Shown one piece after another: positions 9,277 through 16,774 of a stretch of DNA of 64,000 nucleotides. The DNA is from CAZMCH01 sp964564735. GTDB taxonomy: Bacteria; Poribacteria; DTPJ01. A model generated the notes under the pieces. The model was not told where the DNA came from. It made no database searches and was given only the letters and a program-made list of their open reading frames with translations. The position numbers and the translations under genes are program-made. The DNA is taken from assembly GCA_964564735.1 (NCBI GenBank), contig CAZMCH010000008.1, forward strand, positions 1-64,000, read 5' to 3'. The first letter of the stretch is position 1. The number at the start of each line of letters is the position of its first letter.

Positions 9277-10437
9277 TTATTTAGTAACTGTCCATTTGCC
9301 ATTAACTATTTTTATCATAGCAAGACAGTCTTTTGTCAATCCATTATGATCAGTTGGAGAGAAATTAAAGACTCCACCTGTTCCAACAAAATTCTTTGTT
9401 TTTTCGATTTCATCTCTAATCTTAGCAGGGTCGTTTCCCACTTTTTTCATTGCATTAATGACAAGATATAGAGCATCGTAAGCATGACCGCCGAATGTGC
9501 TTGGAACGCTGTTATATTTGGCTTGATAGTCCTTTGTATATTTTAATAATATTTTTTTCTGTGGGTCTTTGTCTGGTAAAGAATTGGCAATTAGGAGTTT
9601 TCCTGCAGGGAATACAACGCCATCTGCTGCATCAGCAGAAAGATTGATATATTCCATATTGGCAACACCATGGCTCATAATGAGAGGGATGTCCATTTTT
9701 AGTTCTTTTTTCATATTTCTAGTAACAGTAGCACCACCAGGGCTGATGCTCCAGCATATCACTGCTTGTGGATTTGCCGCTTTGATTTTATCTAACTGGA
9801 CAAGAACATCAGTATCTTTTTCGTCAAATTCTTCTTTGATTGCAATATTGATTCCAGCGGGAGGAAGAAGTTTTTCTAGTTGTTCTTTCCCACTAGCGCC
9901 AAATTGGCTTTTTGCTGTGATAATAGCAACCTTATTAATTTTATGTTCTTTAAGATAAGCCACTATTCTTTCACCAACAAGAACATCAGATTGCGGAGTC
10001 TTGAAAACCCATTTGCGTTCATTAACAGGCTCAACAATTTTTACGCTCGCAGCACATGAGATAAGAGGTATCTTTGCATTTTGAGTGACTTCAAGAATTG
10101 CAAGGCTTGTTCCGCTAAGGGTAGGACCGATAATTGCAGAGACTTTATCATCGTTTATTAGCTTGCTTGCCCTGTTACGAGCATCTGTTTCCTTGCTTGC
10201 GTCATCATAGAAGATAACTTCTATTTTTTTGCCCTTAATTCCACCAGAAGCATTGATCTCATTAACGATCATATCAACGGTATTTTTTTCAGGAATACCA
10301 AGAGACGAACCCGGACCAGTTACCGAAAATATTGCGCCGATCTTATAAGTTTCCTGTGCTATTGATATACCACATAAACTTAGAGCCATAACAACGGTAA
10401 TTGAAAGTAAAAGACCCAATTTCAATTTTGACATCAT
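9277..10437 (-). CDS. livK: Branched-chain amino-acid ABC transporter substrate-binding protein
   Basis: This 386-residue periplasmic protein has a signal peptide (about 1-27, ending SIAQ). The mature part starts TYKIGAIFSVTGPGSSLG, the usual LivJ/LivK opening. Two periplasmic-binding lobes follow, with the SAIIGPTLSGTSLA and YDALYLVINAM stretches typical of the family. The ribosome site AGGAGAG is close to the ATG, and the leader is interrupted by a MITE (10461-10600). The ligand could be a branched-chain or aromatic amino acid, or an aromatic acid; the flanking CoA ligases favour an aromatic ligand. Confidence 0.92.
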   Translation of the reverse strand: MMSKLKLGLLLSITVVMALSLCGISIAQETYKIGAIFSVTGPGSSLGIPEKNTVDMIVNEINASGGIKGKKIEVIFYDDASKETDARNRASKLINDDKVSAIIGPTLSGTSLAILEVTQNAKIPLISCAASVKIVEPVNERKWVFKTPQSDVLVGERIVAYLKEHKINKVAIITAKSQFGASGKEQLEKLLPPAGINIAIKEEFDEKDTDVLVQLDKIKAANPQAVICWSISPGGATVTRNMKKELKMDIPLIMSHGVANMEYINLSADAADGVVFPAGKLLIANSLPDKDPQKKILLKYTKDYQAKYNSVPSTFGGHAYDALYLVINAMKKVGNDPAKIRDEIEKTKNFVGTGGVFNFSPTDHNGLTKDCLAMIKIVNGKWTVTK

Positions 10438-10460
10438 AAACTCTCCTCTTTAATCTGTTA

Positions 10461-10600
10461 GGTTCTTTGGTAGCAAATTCAAGCAAATCCATACAATTCC
10501 TACATACAGGTTTCATAAATTTACCAACAGCTTTAAAAACCTAAATGCTTGCCAAAACTGGATTTGCTCGAATACTTTTCATATTTATTACCAAAGAACC
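10461..10600. mobile_element. 140-bp MITE with 12-bp terminal inverted repeats
   Basis: Perfect ends GGTTCTTTGGTA (10461-10472) and TACCAAAGAACC (10589-10600) are flanked on both sides by the direct repeat ATCTGTTA (10453-10460 and 10601-10608), an exact 8-bp target duplication. Subterminal arms GCAAATCCA and TGGATTTGC (10483-10491, 10559-10567) extend the symmetry. There is no coding capacity. GG-starting ends with 8-bp duplications fit ISL3-like transposases, but the parent family is a guess. The insertion lies between the livK ribosome site and whatever promoter lies upstream. Confidence 0.8.
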
Positions 10601-10655
10601 ATCTGTTAGATATTAATTAATAATATCTCCTTTTTGTTGACAAAACACGAGTTAA

Positions 10656-10678
10656 GGGACACGGAACACCGTGTCCCC
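10656..10678 (-). terminator. Hairpin ending the paaK-ACT transcript
   Basis: GGGACACGG (10656-10664) and CCGTGTCCC (10669-10677) form a perfect 9-bp stem with loop AACA, 57 bases past the ACT gene stop. The following bases on the minus strand are only moderately T-rich, so this may be a weak intrinsic terminator or a stabilising stem. Confidence 0.55.
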
Positions 10679-10733
10679 AAGTTATATGAAAGAGAAAACC
10701 CTCAACAATTTATAAATTGCATTTAACATCAAA

Positions 10734-11165
10734 TTAGATATTATAAACCTCGTCACCTGTCAAAAGCCTTATATTATTCTTTTTAAGGACATCAACGGCT
10801 TTATCAGTATCTTCAAATCTAAATATCATAACCGCATTAGCCCCTGAACTTTTGACAAAGGCATACATATACTCCACGCCTAGACCAGCTTCCCACAATG
10901 CAGATAAAATACTAGCAAGTCCACCCGGTTTATCTGGAACTTCTACTGCGACAACGTCAGTTTCCCCAAATGTATAATCAGCGTCTTTTAGTACTTTAAC
11001 TGCCTTATCAGCATCATTAACGATTATACGGAGTATACCAAAATCTGCAGTATCCGCAAGCGACAAGGCACGTAGATTTATGCCATTTTCAGATAAAACC
11101 TGTGTAACTTGCGCTAATCTGCCGGATTTATTTTCCAAAAATATAGAAATCTGTTTAACTTTCAC
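10734..11165 (-). CDS. Tandem ACT-domain protein
   Basis: This 143-residue cytoplasmic protein consists of two ACT domains (about residues 1-65 and 70-143), each starting with an amino-acid-binding pattern (ENKSGRLAQV and PDKPGGLASI). The family commonly sits beside PaaK-type ligases and indolepyruvate oxidoreductases and is thought to sense amino acids. The frame is open back to a GTG at 11213 that overlaps the paaK stop, but the GTG at 11165 is preceded by GGGGGTGAT at good spacing, so I take that start. It is probably co-transcribed with the upstream ligase gene. Confidence 0.85.
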   Translation of the reverse strand: MKVKQISIFLENKSGRLAQVTQVLSENGINLRALSLADTADFGILRIIVNDADKAVKVLKDADYTFGETDVVAVEVPDKPGGLASILSALWEAGLGVEYMYAFVKSSGANAVMIFRFEDTDKAVDVLKKNNIRLLTGDEVYNI

Positions 11166-11209
11166 CAGATCACCCCCAAATTTGAAGGACAATATTTTAT
11201 ACTTGATAA

Positions 11210-12511
11210 TCACTCTTTCGGTCTTAAATCTTTGACACGCTTTGCTTTGCCTTCGCTTCTCTCTATGGTTTTTGGCTCCACAAGTGTAACTTTGATTGAT
11301 ATACCAATAACGCTTTCAATTTCGTCTTGAATCTTTTTTTGGACAGCCTCAAGTTTTCTTATTTCATCAGAGAACAATCTTTCCGTAACCTCAACTTTTA
11401 ATTCTATCTCATCAAGATTGCCTTTTCGTTCAACAACTATCTCATAATGAGGTTCAACGCCTTCGACTTGCATAAGAACACTCTCAATCTGAGACGGAAA
11501 AACATTCACTCCCCTGATGATTAGCATATCGTCAGTTCTTCCGCTTACACGCCTCATTCTTGCTATTGTTCTACCACACTTGCAAGGTTCTGGATTTAAT
11601 GAAGTAATATCCCTAGTCCTGAATCTTATGATTGGAAAAGCTTCTTTTGTAAGACTTGTGAAAACGAGTTCCCCTGTTTCACCATAGGGCAGTTGTTCGC
11701 CTGTATCGGGATCTATTATTTCAGCGATAAAGTGGTCTTCGAATATATGTAATCCATTTTTTTGATTACACTCCATAGAAACACCGGGTCCTATAACTTC
11801 AGTAAGACCATATATATCCATCGCATCAATACTGAGTTTGGATTCTATATCGGTTCTCATATTATCAGACCAAGGCTCCGCACCAAAAACCCCAACCCTA
11901 AGCGGAAGTTTCTTGATGTCAATGCCCATTTCTTCGGCTACTTCTGCAATATAAAGAGAATAAGAAGGGGTGCATGTTAAAACGGTCGTTCCAAAATCTT
12001 GAAGCATCATAACTTGGCGTTTTGTGTTTCCACCTGATGCAGGGATAACAGTCGCACCCATACGCTCTCCGCCATAATGAATACCAAGCCCACCAGTAAA
12101 AAGCCCATAACCATAGGCATTTTGTATAATATCTTTTGAATTTGCCCCAGCACACATAAGACTTCTAGCCATAAGCTCTGCCCATGTCTCTATATCATTC
12201 TTTGTATATCCAACAACAACAGGCTTTCCAGTTGTGCCTGATGAGGAATGTAATCGGACAATATCGTTCATTGGTTCTGCAAATAGCTTGAATGGATAGT
12301 TATCACGTAAATCCTTCTTAGATATAAAAGGAAGTCTTTTTATGTCGATTAATGACTTTATATCATCAGGTTTAACACCTGCATCATCAAAGGAATCGTG
12401 ATAAAAAGGAACTCTATCATATACTTTACGGACAATAGCCTTGAGTCTGCCTAATTGCAGTTCCTCAAGTTCCTTCCTTGACATACACTCGTATTTTTCA
12501 TTCCATATCAT
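11210..12511 (-). CDS. Phenylacetate-CoA ligase family protein, copy 1
   Basis: This 433-residue PaaK-type adenylate-forming CoA ligase has the P-loop SSSGTTGKP, the motif YGLTEVIGPG and the hinge IIRFRTRD; it ends in a lysine/arginine-rich KAKRVKDLRPKE. The start is placed at the internal ATG (12511), which follows AAGGGG, giving the usual MIWNEKYE opening. It is clearly paralogous to copy 2 at 4133-5428, and the two flank the liv transporter. In anaerobes such enzymes act on arylacetates made from aromatic amino acids; the partner 2-oxoacid:ferredoxin oxidoreductase is not in this window. Confidence 0.88.
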   Translation of the reverse strand: MIWNEKYECMSRKELEELQLGRLKAIVRKVYDRVPFYHDSFDDAGVKPDDIKSLIDIKRLPFISKKDLRDNYPFKLFAEPMNDIVRLHSSSGTTGKPVVVGYTKNDIETWAELMARSLMCAGANSKDIIQNAYGYGLFTGGLGIHYGGERMGATVIPASGGNTKRQVMMLQDFGTTVLTCTPSYSLYIAEVAEEMGIDIKKLPLRVGVFGAEPWSDNMRTDIESKLSIDAMDIYGLTEVIGPGVSMECNQKNGLHIFEDHFIAEIIDPDTGEQLPYGETGELVFTSLTKEAFPIIRFRTRDITSLNPEPCKCGRTIARMRRVSGRTDDMLIIRGVNVFPSQIESVLMQVEGVEPHYEIVVERKGNLDEIELKVEVTERLFSDEIRKLEAVQKKIQDEIESVIGISIKVTLVEPKTIERSEGKAKRVKDLRPKE

Positions 12512-12564
12512 CTTTTTCCCCTTCTTATGTTTCATAAGTTATTTTATTATTATTAAAACATATA

Positions 12565-13662
12565 TTATTCTGTCGTCTTCACATCATCATTTGTTGTATT
12601 TTGTATAGCTTCTTGTTTATTAGTGTCCTTTGGCAATTCTTTTTTAATAGCAGGTAATTTATCAATACGCATCATCCAACTATTACCAACCCAGAAGCCC
12701 TCGAATGGAGGCTCTTTTGGAGTTTTTCCGGGTGATCCTATTTTTGTTACAGGGCTTAATTCATATACTTTGGCTATATTTTTTTCTCTGAGTTTATCGG
12801 TTGTTATAGCAAGATGAATAGGGAGTCGCCATTGGATTACCTGACCAAAAATATTGGTTTCTGCTATTTTCCATTGCCCACGAATTGCAACTGCTAGAAT
12901 TTCGGTTTTTGTTTTTTCATTTTTGCCCCATTCCTTATCATTTTTAAAGTATTCAATAGCAGTTTTTGTCAATTCGTCAATTTTTCCGGGACCTGCAAAA
13001 TCTTTGATATGCCCTTCCCATACTTTTTTGTCAATATCTTTCTCTATTTTATCTGCCATATTTGTGATTTGTTGATCTATGTTTGCCAGCATCTTGTTTA
13101 TATCATTATTATTGGAATCAAATTTATTGGCAATAATTAGCAGTTCTTTGGCTTCTTCTAATTTCTTGACACGTATCTCAGGCACAAAGAAATTAATTCC
13201 GGTGATTGTTTCATTAACTTGCTGTGCCAGAAATTCTGCAGTTGCTTTTCTGCTTTTGATTACGTTTTCAACAGCCTTGTATAGTGAATCATATCTGCTA
13301 CCAGCATCCTGCAAGTCCTTTAATCCCAATTTAAATAATTTGTCGCTTATCTCCATGCCTGTTGTGCCGTATTTCTCAGCAAATATTGCAAGCATTGGTT
13401 GAATAGCTGGAAGTGCTTCTTTCTCTGCTTCTTCTATGTTTTTTAAGCCATTCTCTGCTTCCTCAATACTCGGTGAATAAATAACGGTATTTCCATAAAT
13501 TCCATTAAATTTATTGATATATTTATCGTAGAGTTCCATTATTTGAGTAGCATCTATTTCGGCTTCGTCTTTGGTAACATCAGCAGAAATACAGGGAATA
13601 AATGTAATATAAAAACAAATAAATGCAATAAAAAAGAGTTTTGAAACAAAACCAAATTTCAT
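12565..13662 (-). CDS. Secreted protein of unknown function, mostly helical
   Basis: This 365-residue protein has a signal peptide (about 1-27, ending CISA). Residues 30-215 are rich in Lys, Glu and Ile and look alpha-helical. A more mixed C-terminal part (about 220-345) holds RGQWKIAETNIFGQVIQW and GFWVGNSWMMRID, followed by a polar tail. I do not recognise a family. The ribosome site AAGGAGT precedes the ATG. It is the gene before paaK copy 1, 53 bases from that gene's chosen start, so it may be in the same transcript; a role in the periplasm is all that can be said. Confidence 0.6.
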   Translation of the reverse strand: MKFGFVSKLFFIAFICFYITFIPCISADVTKDEAEIDATQIMELYDKYINKFNGIYGNTVIYSPSIEEAENGLKNIEEAEKEALPAIQPMLAIFAEKYGTTGMEISDKLFKLGLKDLQDAGSRYDSLYKAVENVIKSRKATAEFLAQQVNETITGINFFVPEIRVKKLEEAKELLIIANKFDSNNNDINKMLANIDQQITNMADKIEKDIDKKVWEGHIKDFAGPGKIDELTKTAIEYFKNDKEWGKNEKTKTEILAVAIRGQWKIAETNIFGQVIQWRLPIHLAITTDKLREKNIAKVYELSPVTKIGSPGKTPKEPPFEGFWVGNSWMMRIDKLPAIKKELPKDTNKQEAIQNTTNDDVKTTE

Positions 13663-13677
13663 ATACGACTCCTTATT

Positions 13678-13800
13678 ACAGCTTTTTCACTTATGGCATA
13701 AAGAAGACCCTTCACTTCGTTCAGGAAGACAAAAAATTTCATTCTAAACACAGTAAAGAATCTCTTTTTGTCATCATCTATTGCTAACTGAAAAAGCTGT
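13678..13800. repeat. 123-bp element with 12-bp inverted ends
   Basis: ACAGCTTTTTCA (13678-13689) and TGAAAAAGCTGT (13789-13800) are perfect inverted ends. The interior carries the intergenic repeat CACTTCGTTCAGG (part of 13695-13725), found inverted at 31535-31564. No convincing target duplication is seen. It starts only 3-10 bases upstream of the ribosome site of the gene at 12565-13662, so it lies in that gene's leader. The rest of the gap to 13965 holds nothing recognised. Confidence 0.55.
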
Positions 13801-13965
13801 ATCCTCATAAAAATTAATGTTAAACCGCCTATCTCAAACCGATTTTGACATATTCTACAATACCTTGATCGGCAAGTCAAGAGTTTTTTCTGAGATTGAT
13901 ATAGAACAAGCACAAAGATAAATTCAATATATCACTATGATTTGCTATAAATTTAATAAAAACTC

Positions 13966-13993
13966 TTGATTATTATTTTATTGGTATTATAAT
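13966..13993 (+). promoter_or_regulatory. Sigma-70 type promoter for the secreted-protein pair
   Basis: TTGATT (13966-13971), a 16-base spacer and TATAAT (13988-13993) make a good match to the consensus. The extended block ATTATAATAATCTTA (13987-14001) recurs at the promoter at 32286-32314. Confidence 0.55.
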
Positions 13994-14041
13994 AATCTTA
14001 AAGAGAATAATCTGTATTTAAGTTAACAAAAGGAGGCTAAG

Positions 14042-14065
14042 ATGATAAGGAGATGTCCAACGTAA
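14042..14065 (+). CDS. Possible 7-codon leader peptide
   Basis: The near-perfect ribosome site AAAGGAGG (14029-14036) sits just before an ATG that opens a seven-codon frame (MIRRCPT) and then a stop, 65 bases before the start of the secreted protein gene. It could be a real leader controlling the next gene, or the site may be a relic of another start. No further evidence is available. Confidence 0.25.
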   Translation: MIRRCPT

Positions 14066-14130
14066 ATTGACAACTATAATTGTAAAAAAAGAATATTTCT
14101 TATGTGAATTCAAATTAGGAGATTATGAAA

Positions 14131-14817
14131 ATGAGAAAATATATAGTTTTTTCAATAACGATTTTATTGGCCTTTGGATTAGCTTGCGCAACATACGCAG
14201 CACCAAAATTATATGCAACAGGAAATGTTTTGGCTGCTGGCAACTATAATAACAGTGCAACAAGTAGCGACTTAACGCTAATTATAAAAATGACTGCTGG
14301 TAATACTATACTAATTGATGAGGGATCGGAAGTTCGTTATCTTGTTCCAACCGCAGATGTAAACGGTTGGACTGAAAAGAATTTCAATGACTCAGGATGG
14401 ACAGCAGGTATTTCAGGTGTGGGATACGCTGATAATGATGATAATACAGTAATAACGGGTCCTGTTCCATCGGTTTATACACGCTATCATTTTGATGCAC
14501 CAACAACAAACGAAGTAACATTCCTTGTTGATTTTGATGATTTTTATATTATATGGCTAAATGGTGAAGAAGTTGCTCGTGCAGAAGCAATTAAAAATGT
14601 TTCCCCCGGAAAAGCACCAGGGTTTGATGAATTAACAAAAGCAGGAGTTACTGATCATGAGTCATCAGATACAGCTGCTGGAAAACCAAATGCAGTTCGT
14701 TGGGAAAATGCCAGAATTGTAAAGCATGTTGTTGCTGTTGAATTCGATAATGCAACATCAGTCAGCCCCAAAGCAAAGCTAACAGCAACATGGGGAGATA
14801 TAAAACTAGCTAAATAG
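14131..14817 (+). CDS. Secreted galactose-binding-like beta-sandwich protein, paralogue A
   Basis: This 228-residue protein has a signal peptide (MRKYIVFSITILLAFGLACA, then TYAA). The core (about 60-200) carries NFNDSGW, GVGYADNDDNTV, YTRYHF and IWLNGEEVAR. These are hallmarks of a jelly-roll domain seen in secreted lamin-tail, CotH and phosphoesterase proteins (DDSxW...GYGD...YFR...LNGxEV). A ligand-binding, probably carbohydrate-binding, role is likely. It ends KLTATWGDIKLAK, a tail shared with other secreted proteins here. The start is the second ATG, which stands 9 bases from AGGAG; the first is only 3 away. It is followed by a tandem paralogue. Confidence 0.72.
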   Translation: MRKYIVFSITILLAFGLACATYAAPKLYATGNVLAAGNYNNSATSSDLTLIIKMTAGNTILIDEGSEVRYLVPTADVNGWTEKNFNDSGWTAGISGVGYADNDDNTVITGPVPSVYTRYHFDAPTTNEVTFLVDFDDFYIIWLNGEEVARAEAIKNVSPGKAPGFDELTKAGVTDHESSDTAAGKPNAVRWENARIVKHVVAVEFDNATSVSPKAKLTATWGDIKLAK

Positions 14818-14850
14818 CAAATTGACATATTTGACAATTAAATAAATGGG

Positions 14851-14887
14851 GGGCGATTAATATCATTTTGGTAATGGTCGCCCTTTT
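14851..14887 (+). terminator. Intrinsic terminator between the two paralogues
   Basis: GGGCGATTA (14851-14859) pairs with TAATGGTCGCCC (14872-14883) with a small bulge, and TTTT follows directly. It lies 34 bases after the stop of paralogue A, so paralogue B may have lower or separate expression. Confidence 0.65.
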
Positions 14888-14933
14888 GTCTATAAAGAAT
14901 TTTCGTAATCGCTTGAGCAAAGGAGGATGACTG

Positions 14934-15665
14934 ATGCTTAGACGAACCACGATGTATATTTTTATAGTCATAATGTTTTCTTTATGCTTTTTATTCACTG
15001 TAAATGCTGCAAATGACCCAAAGATATACGCAAAAGATAATATTTTGGCTGTTGGAAACTATAACGTTAATGCAACTAGCAGTGATTTGAGTTTCATTGC
15101 TAGAGTGGAGGTAAATGGAAAAGCAATAATAGATGAGGGATCGGAATTGCTCTATATAGTGCCAGAAAAAAATATAGATGGCTGGGAAAAAGCTAGATTT
15201 AATGATTCTGGTTGGGAAAAAGGCATTTCTGGTATAGGATATGCCGATGGTGATGATAATACTGTCCTTCCCGGTTGGGTTGCGTCTGTTTATAGCCGAT
15301 ACCGCTTTGATGTTCAAAATGCTAATTCAACAAAAGAGATAACATTCCTTTTGGATTATGATGACTCTTATATTTTGTGGTTAAATGATGTTGAGGTAGG
15401 TCGTTCTGATAATATAAAGGCGGTAGTTCCTGATGGAGTTCCGGGGTTTAATGAGCCATTAGGTAGAATAGCAGTTGATCATGAGGCGACGGTATTGCCA
15501 GCGGGTAAACCAAACGCAAATCGGTGGAAAAGTGCTGTAGGTTGGGGACATAATCAACTAGGTAAGCATGTTGTTGTGGTTAGCTATGGTGGAAATTCTG
15601 GGTTATCTGTAAATCCAATAGAAAGTCTTGTAACTACTTGGAGTTACATTAAATCAAAAAATTAG
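14934..15665 (+). CDS. Secreted galactose-binding-like beta-sandwich protein, paralogue B
   Basis: This 243-residue secreted protein has a signal peptide ending VNAA. It shares with paralogue A the blocks VGNYN, SSDL, DEGSEL, RFNDSGWEKG, GIGYADGDDNTV, YSRYRFD and ILWLNDVEVGR, so the two arose by tandem duplication. It ends LVTTWSYIKSKN, almost the same as the tail left in the gene remnant at 6234-6414. The ribosome site AAAGGAGG lies 7 bases before the ATG. The function is probably extracellular or periplasmic ligand binding; no catalytic residues are evident. Confidence 0.72.
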   Translation: MLRRTTMYIFIVIMFSLCFLFTVNAANDPKIYAKDNILAVGNYNVNATSSDLSFIARVEVNGKAIIDEGSELLYIVPEKNIDGWEKARFNDSGWEKGISGIGYADGDDNTVLPGWVASVYSRYRFDVQNANSTKEITFLLDYDDSYILWLNDVEVGRSDNIKAVVPDGVPGFNEPLGRIAVDHEATVLPAGKPNANRWKSAVGWGHNQLGKHVVVVSYGGNSGLSVNPIESLVTTWSYIKSKN

Positions 15666-15678
15666 TTTGATAAAAAAT

Positions 15679-15719
15679 AATACGGAGTTTCAAGGAAAAT
15701 CACTTTGAAACTCCGTATT
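15679..15719. terminator. 15-bp perfect hairpin, likely bidirectional stop
   Basis: AATACGGAGTTTCAA (15679-15693) and TTGAAACTCCGTATT (15705-15719) are fully complementary with an 11-base loop. It lies just after paralogue B and before the Gfo/Idh gene. A run of A on the left gives a U-tract only for minus-strand RNA. The half-site ACTCCGTATTA recurs at 18245-18255. Confidence 0.6.
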
Positions 15720-15745
15720 AATCGCATCGATTAGGGGATAAATAA

Positions 15746-16774
15746 ATGATAAAAGTAGGCTTTATCGGCTTGGGACATAATGGAATCGGACATATTGAAG
15801 CACATAGAAGAGTAGGCAAGTCTGAGATTTCCGCTTTATGCGATATAAATCCTGAAAGGCTAAAATTCGCATCTGAAAAATTTGGGGTTGATAAAACATA
15901 TACTTCTGCAGAAGAACTTTGCAAACAAGAAGATATACAGGCTGTCAGCATAAACACCGGCGATCAATTTCACATGGAACCTTTTTTAATTGCTTTGGAG
16001 AACAATAAGCATATTTTTGTCGAAAAGCCATTAGCAAATGCAATAGACCAAGTTGATATGATGATTACTTATGCACATTCTGCTGATCCCGATCTAAAAA
16101 TAGCTGTCGGTTATATTTTACGCTTTAATCCTGTCTTTGAGGCGATATATGATATTTGTCGTTCTGGAAAACTTAGTCAGATATTCTATATGGAAGGCGA
16201 TTATATACATAATTTGCTATATCAAGCGAATCAAACAGATACATTTACCAACGTAAACTGGTATCTTGACTATGAAAAGCCATTGGTTGGCGGAGGAAGT
16301 CATCCGCTTGATCTGTTAAGATGGTTCTCTGGTGCAAATGTTGTAGAAGCTATGGGATATTCAAATAAAATGGGCTTTCCTGAAATGAAAGAAGATGATT
16401 GCCAAGTTGCCTTATTCAAGTTTGATAATGGTGCAATCGCAAAAGTGAACGCTTCTTATGCGCCAAGAATGAGTATGGCTCCATATTATAATCTAAGAAT
16501 ATATGGCACAAAGGGAACTATTGAACGCGATCAAATAGCCATATCAAAGGATGAAAATGACCTTCATCCTGAATTTAAGACTATTGAGGCAGATAGAGTA
16601 AGCGGACATCCCTACGATAAGGAAGTTGAGGATTGGCTTGACTCAATTAGTGAAAATAGAAGCCCAAGATGTGATCTATATGATGGCGCAAATTCAACAA
16701 TTGCAACTCTTGTCGCTGTTGAGGCTATAAAACTTGGAATTCCCCTTCCAGTTTCGGTTTATAGTCGATATTAA
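15746..16774 (+). CDS. Gfo/Idh/MocA family oxidoreductase
   Basis: This 342-residue cytoplasmic NAD(P)-dependent enzyme acts on a sugar, inositol or related polyol. The N-terminal Rossmann motif reads GFIGLGHNGIGH, followed by the family's EKPLA at the catalytic-lysine position (VEKPLAN) and the C-terminal alpha/beta domain with GGGSHPLDLLRW and the His that acts in catalysis. GGGGAT is a weak ribosome site. It converges with the minus-strand four-repeat gene, the two ending within 4 bases. The exact substrate cannot be read. Another member lies at 44068-45123. Confidence 0.9.
   Translation: MIKVGFIGLGHNGIGHIEAHRRVGKSEISALCDINPERLKFASEKFGVDKTYTSAEELCKQEDIQAVSINTGDQFHMEPFLIALENNKHIFVEKPLANAIDQVDMMITYAHSADPDLKIAVGYILRFNPVFEAIYDICRSGKLSQIFYMEGDYIHNLLYQANQTDTFTNVNWYLDYEKPLVGGGSHPLDLLRWFSGANVVEAMGYSNKMGFPEMKEDDCQVALFKFDNGAIAKVNASYAPRMSMAPYYNLRIYGTKGTIERDQIAISKDENDLHPEFKTIEADRVSGHPYDKEVEDWLDSISENRSPRCDLYDGANSTIATLVAVEAIKLGIPLPVSVYSRY

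Noticed and set aside
9569..9958. 129-codon plus-strand frame opposite livK
   Set aside because: It lies wholly antisense to a clear binding-protein gene, has no ribosome site and its sequence looks like a codon shadow.
10438..10640. Riboswitch-like leader of livK
   Set aside because: The nested stems are better explained by a MITE because exact 8-bp direct repeats flank the perfect inverted ends.
13659..13913. 84-codon minus-strand frame upstream of the secreted protein
   Set aside because: It reads through the 123-bp palindromic element and a repeat; no homology or ribosome site supports it.
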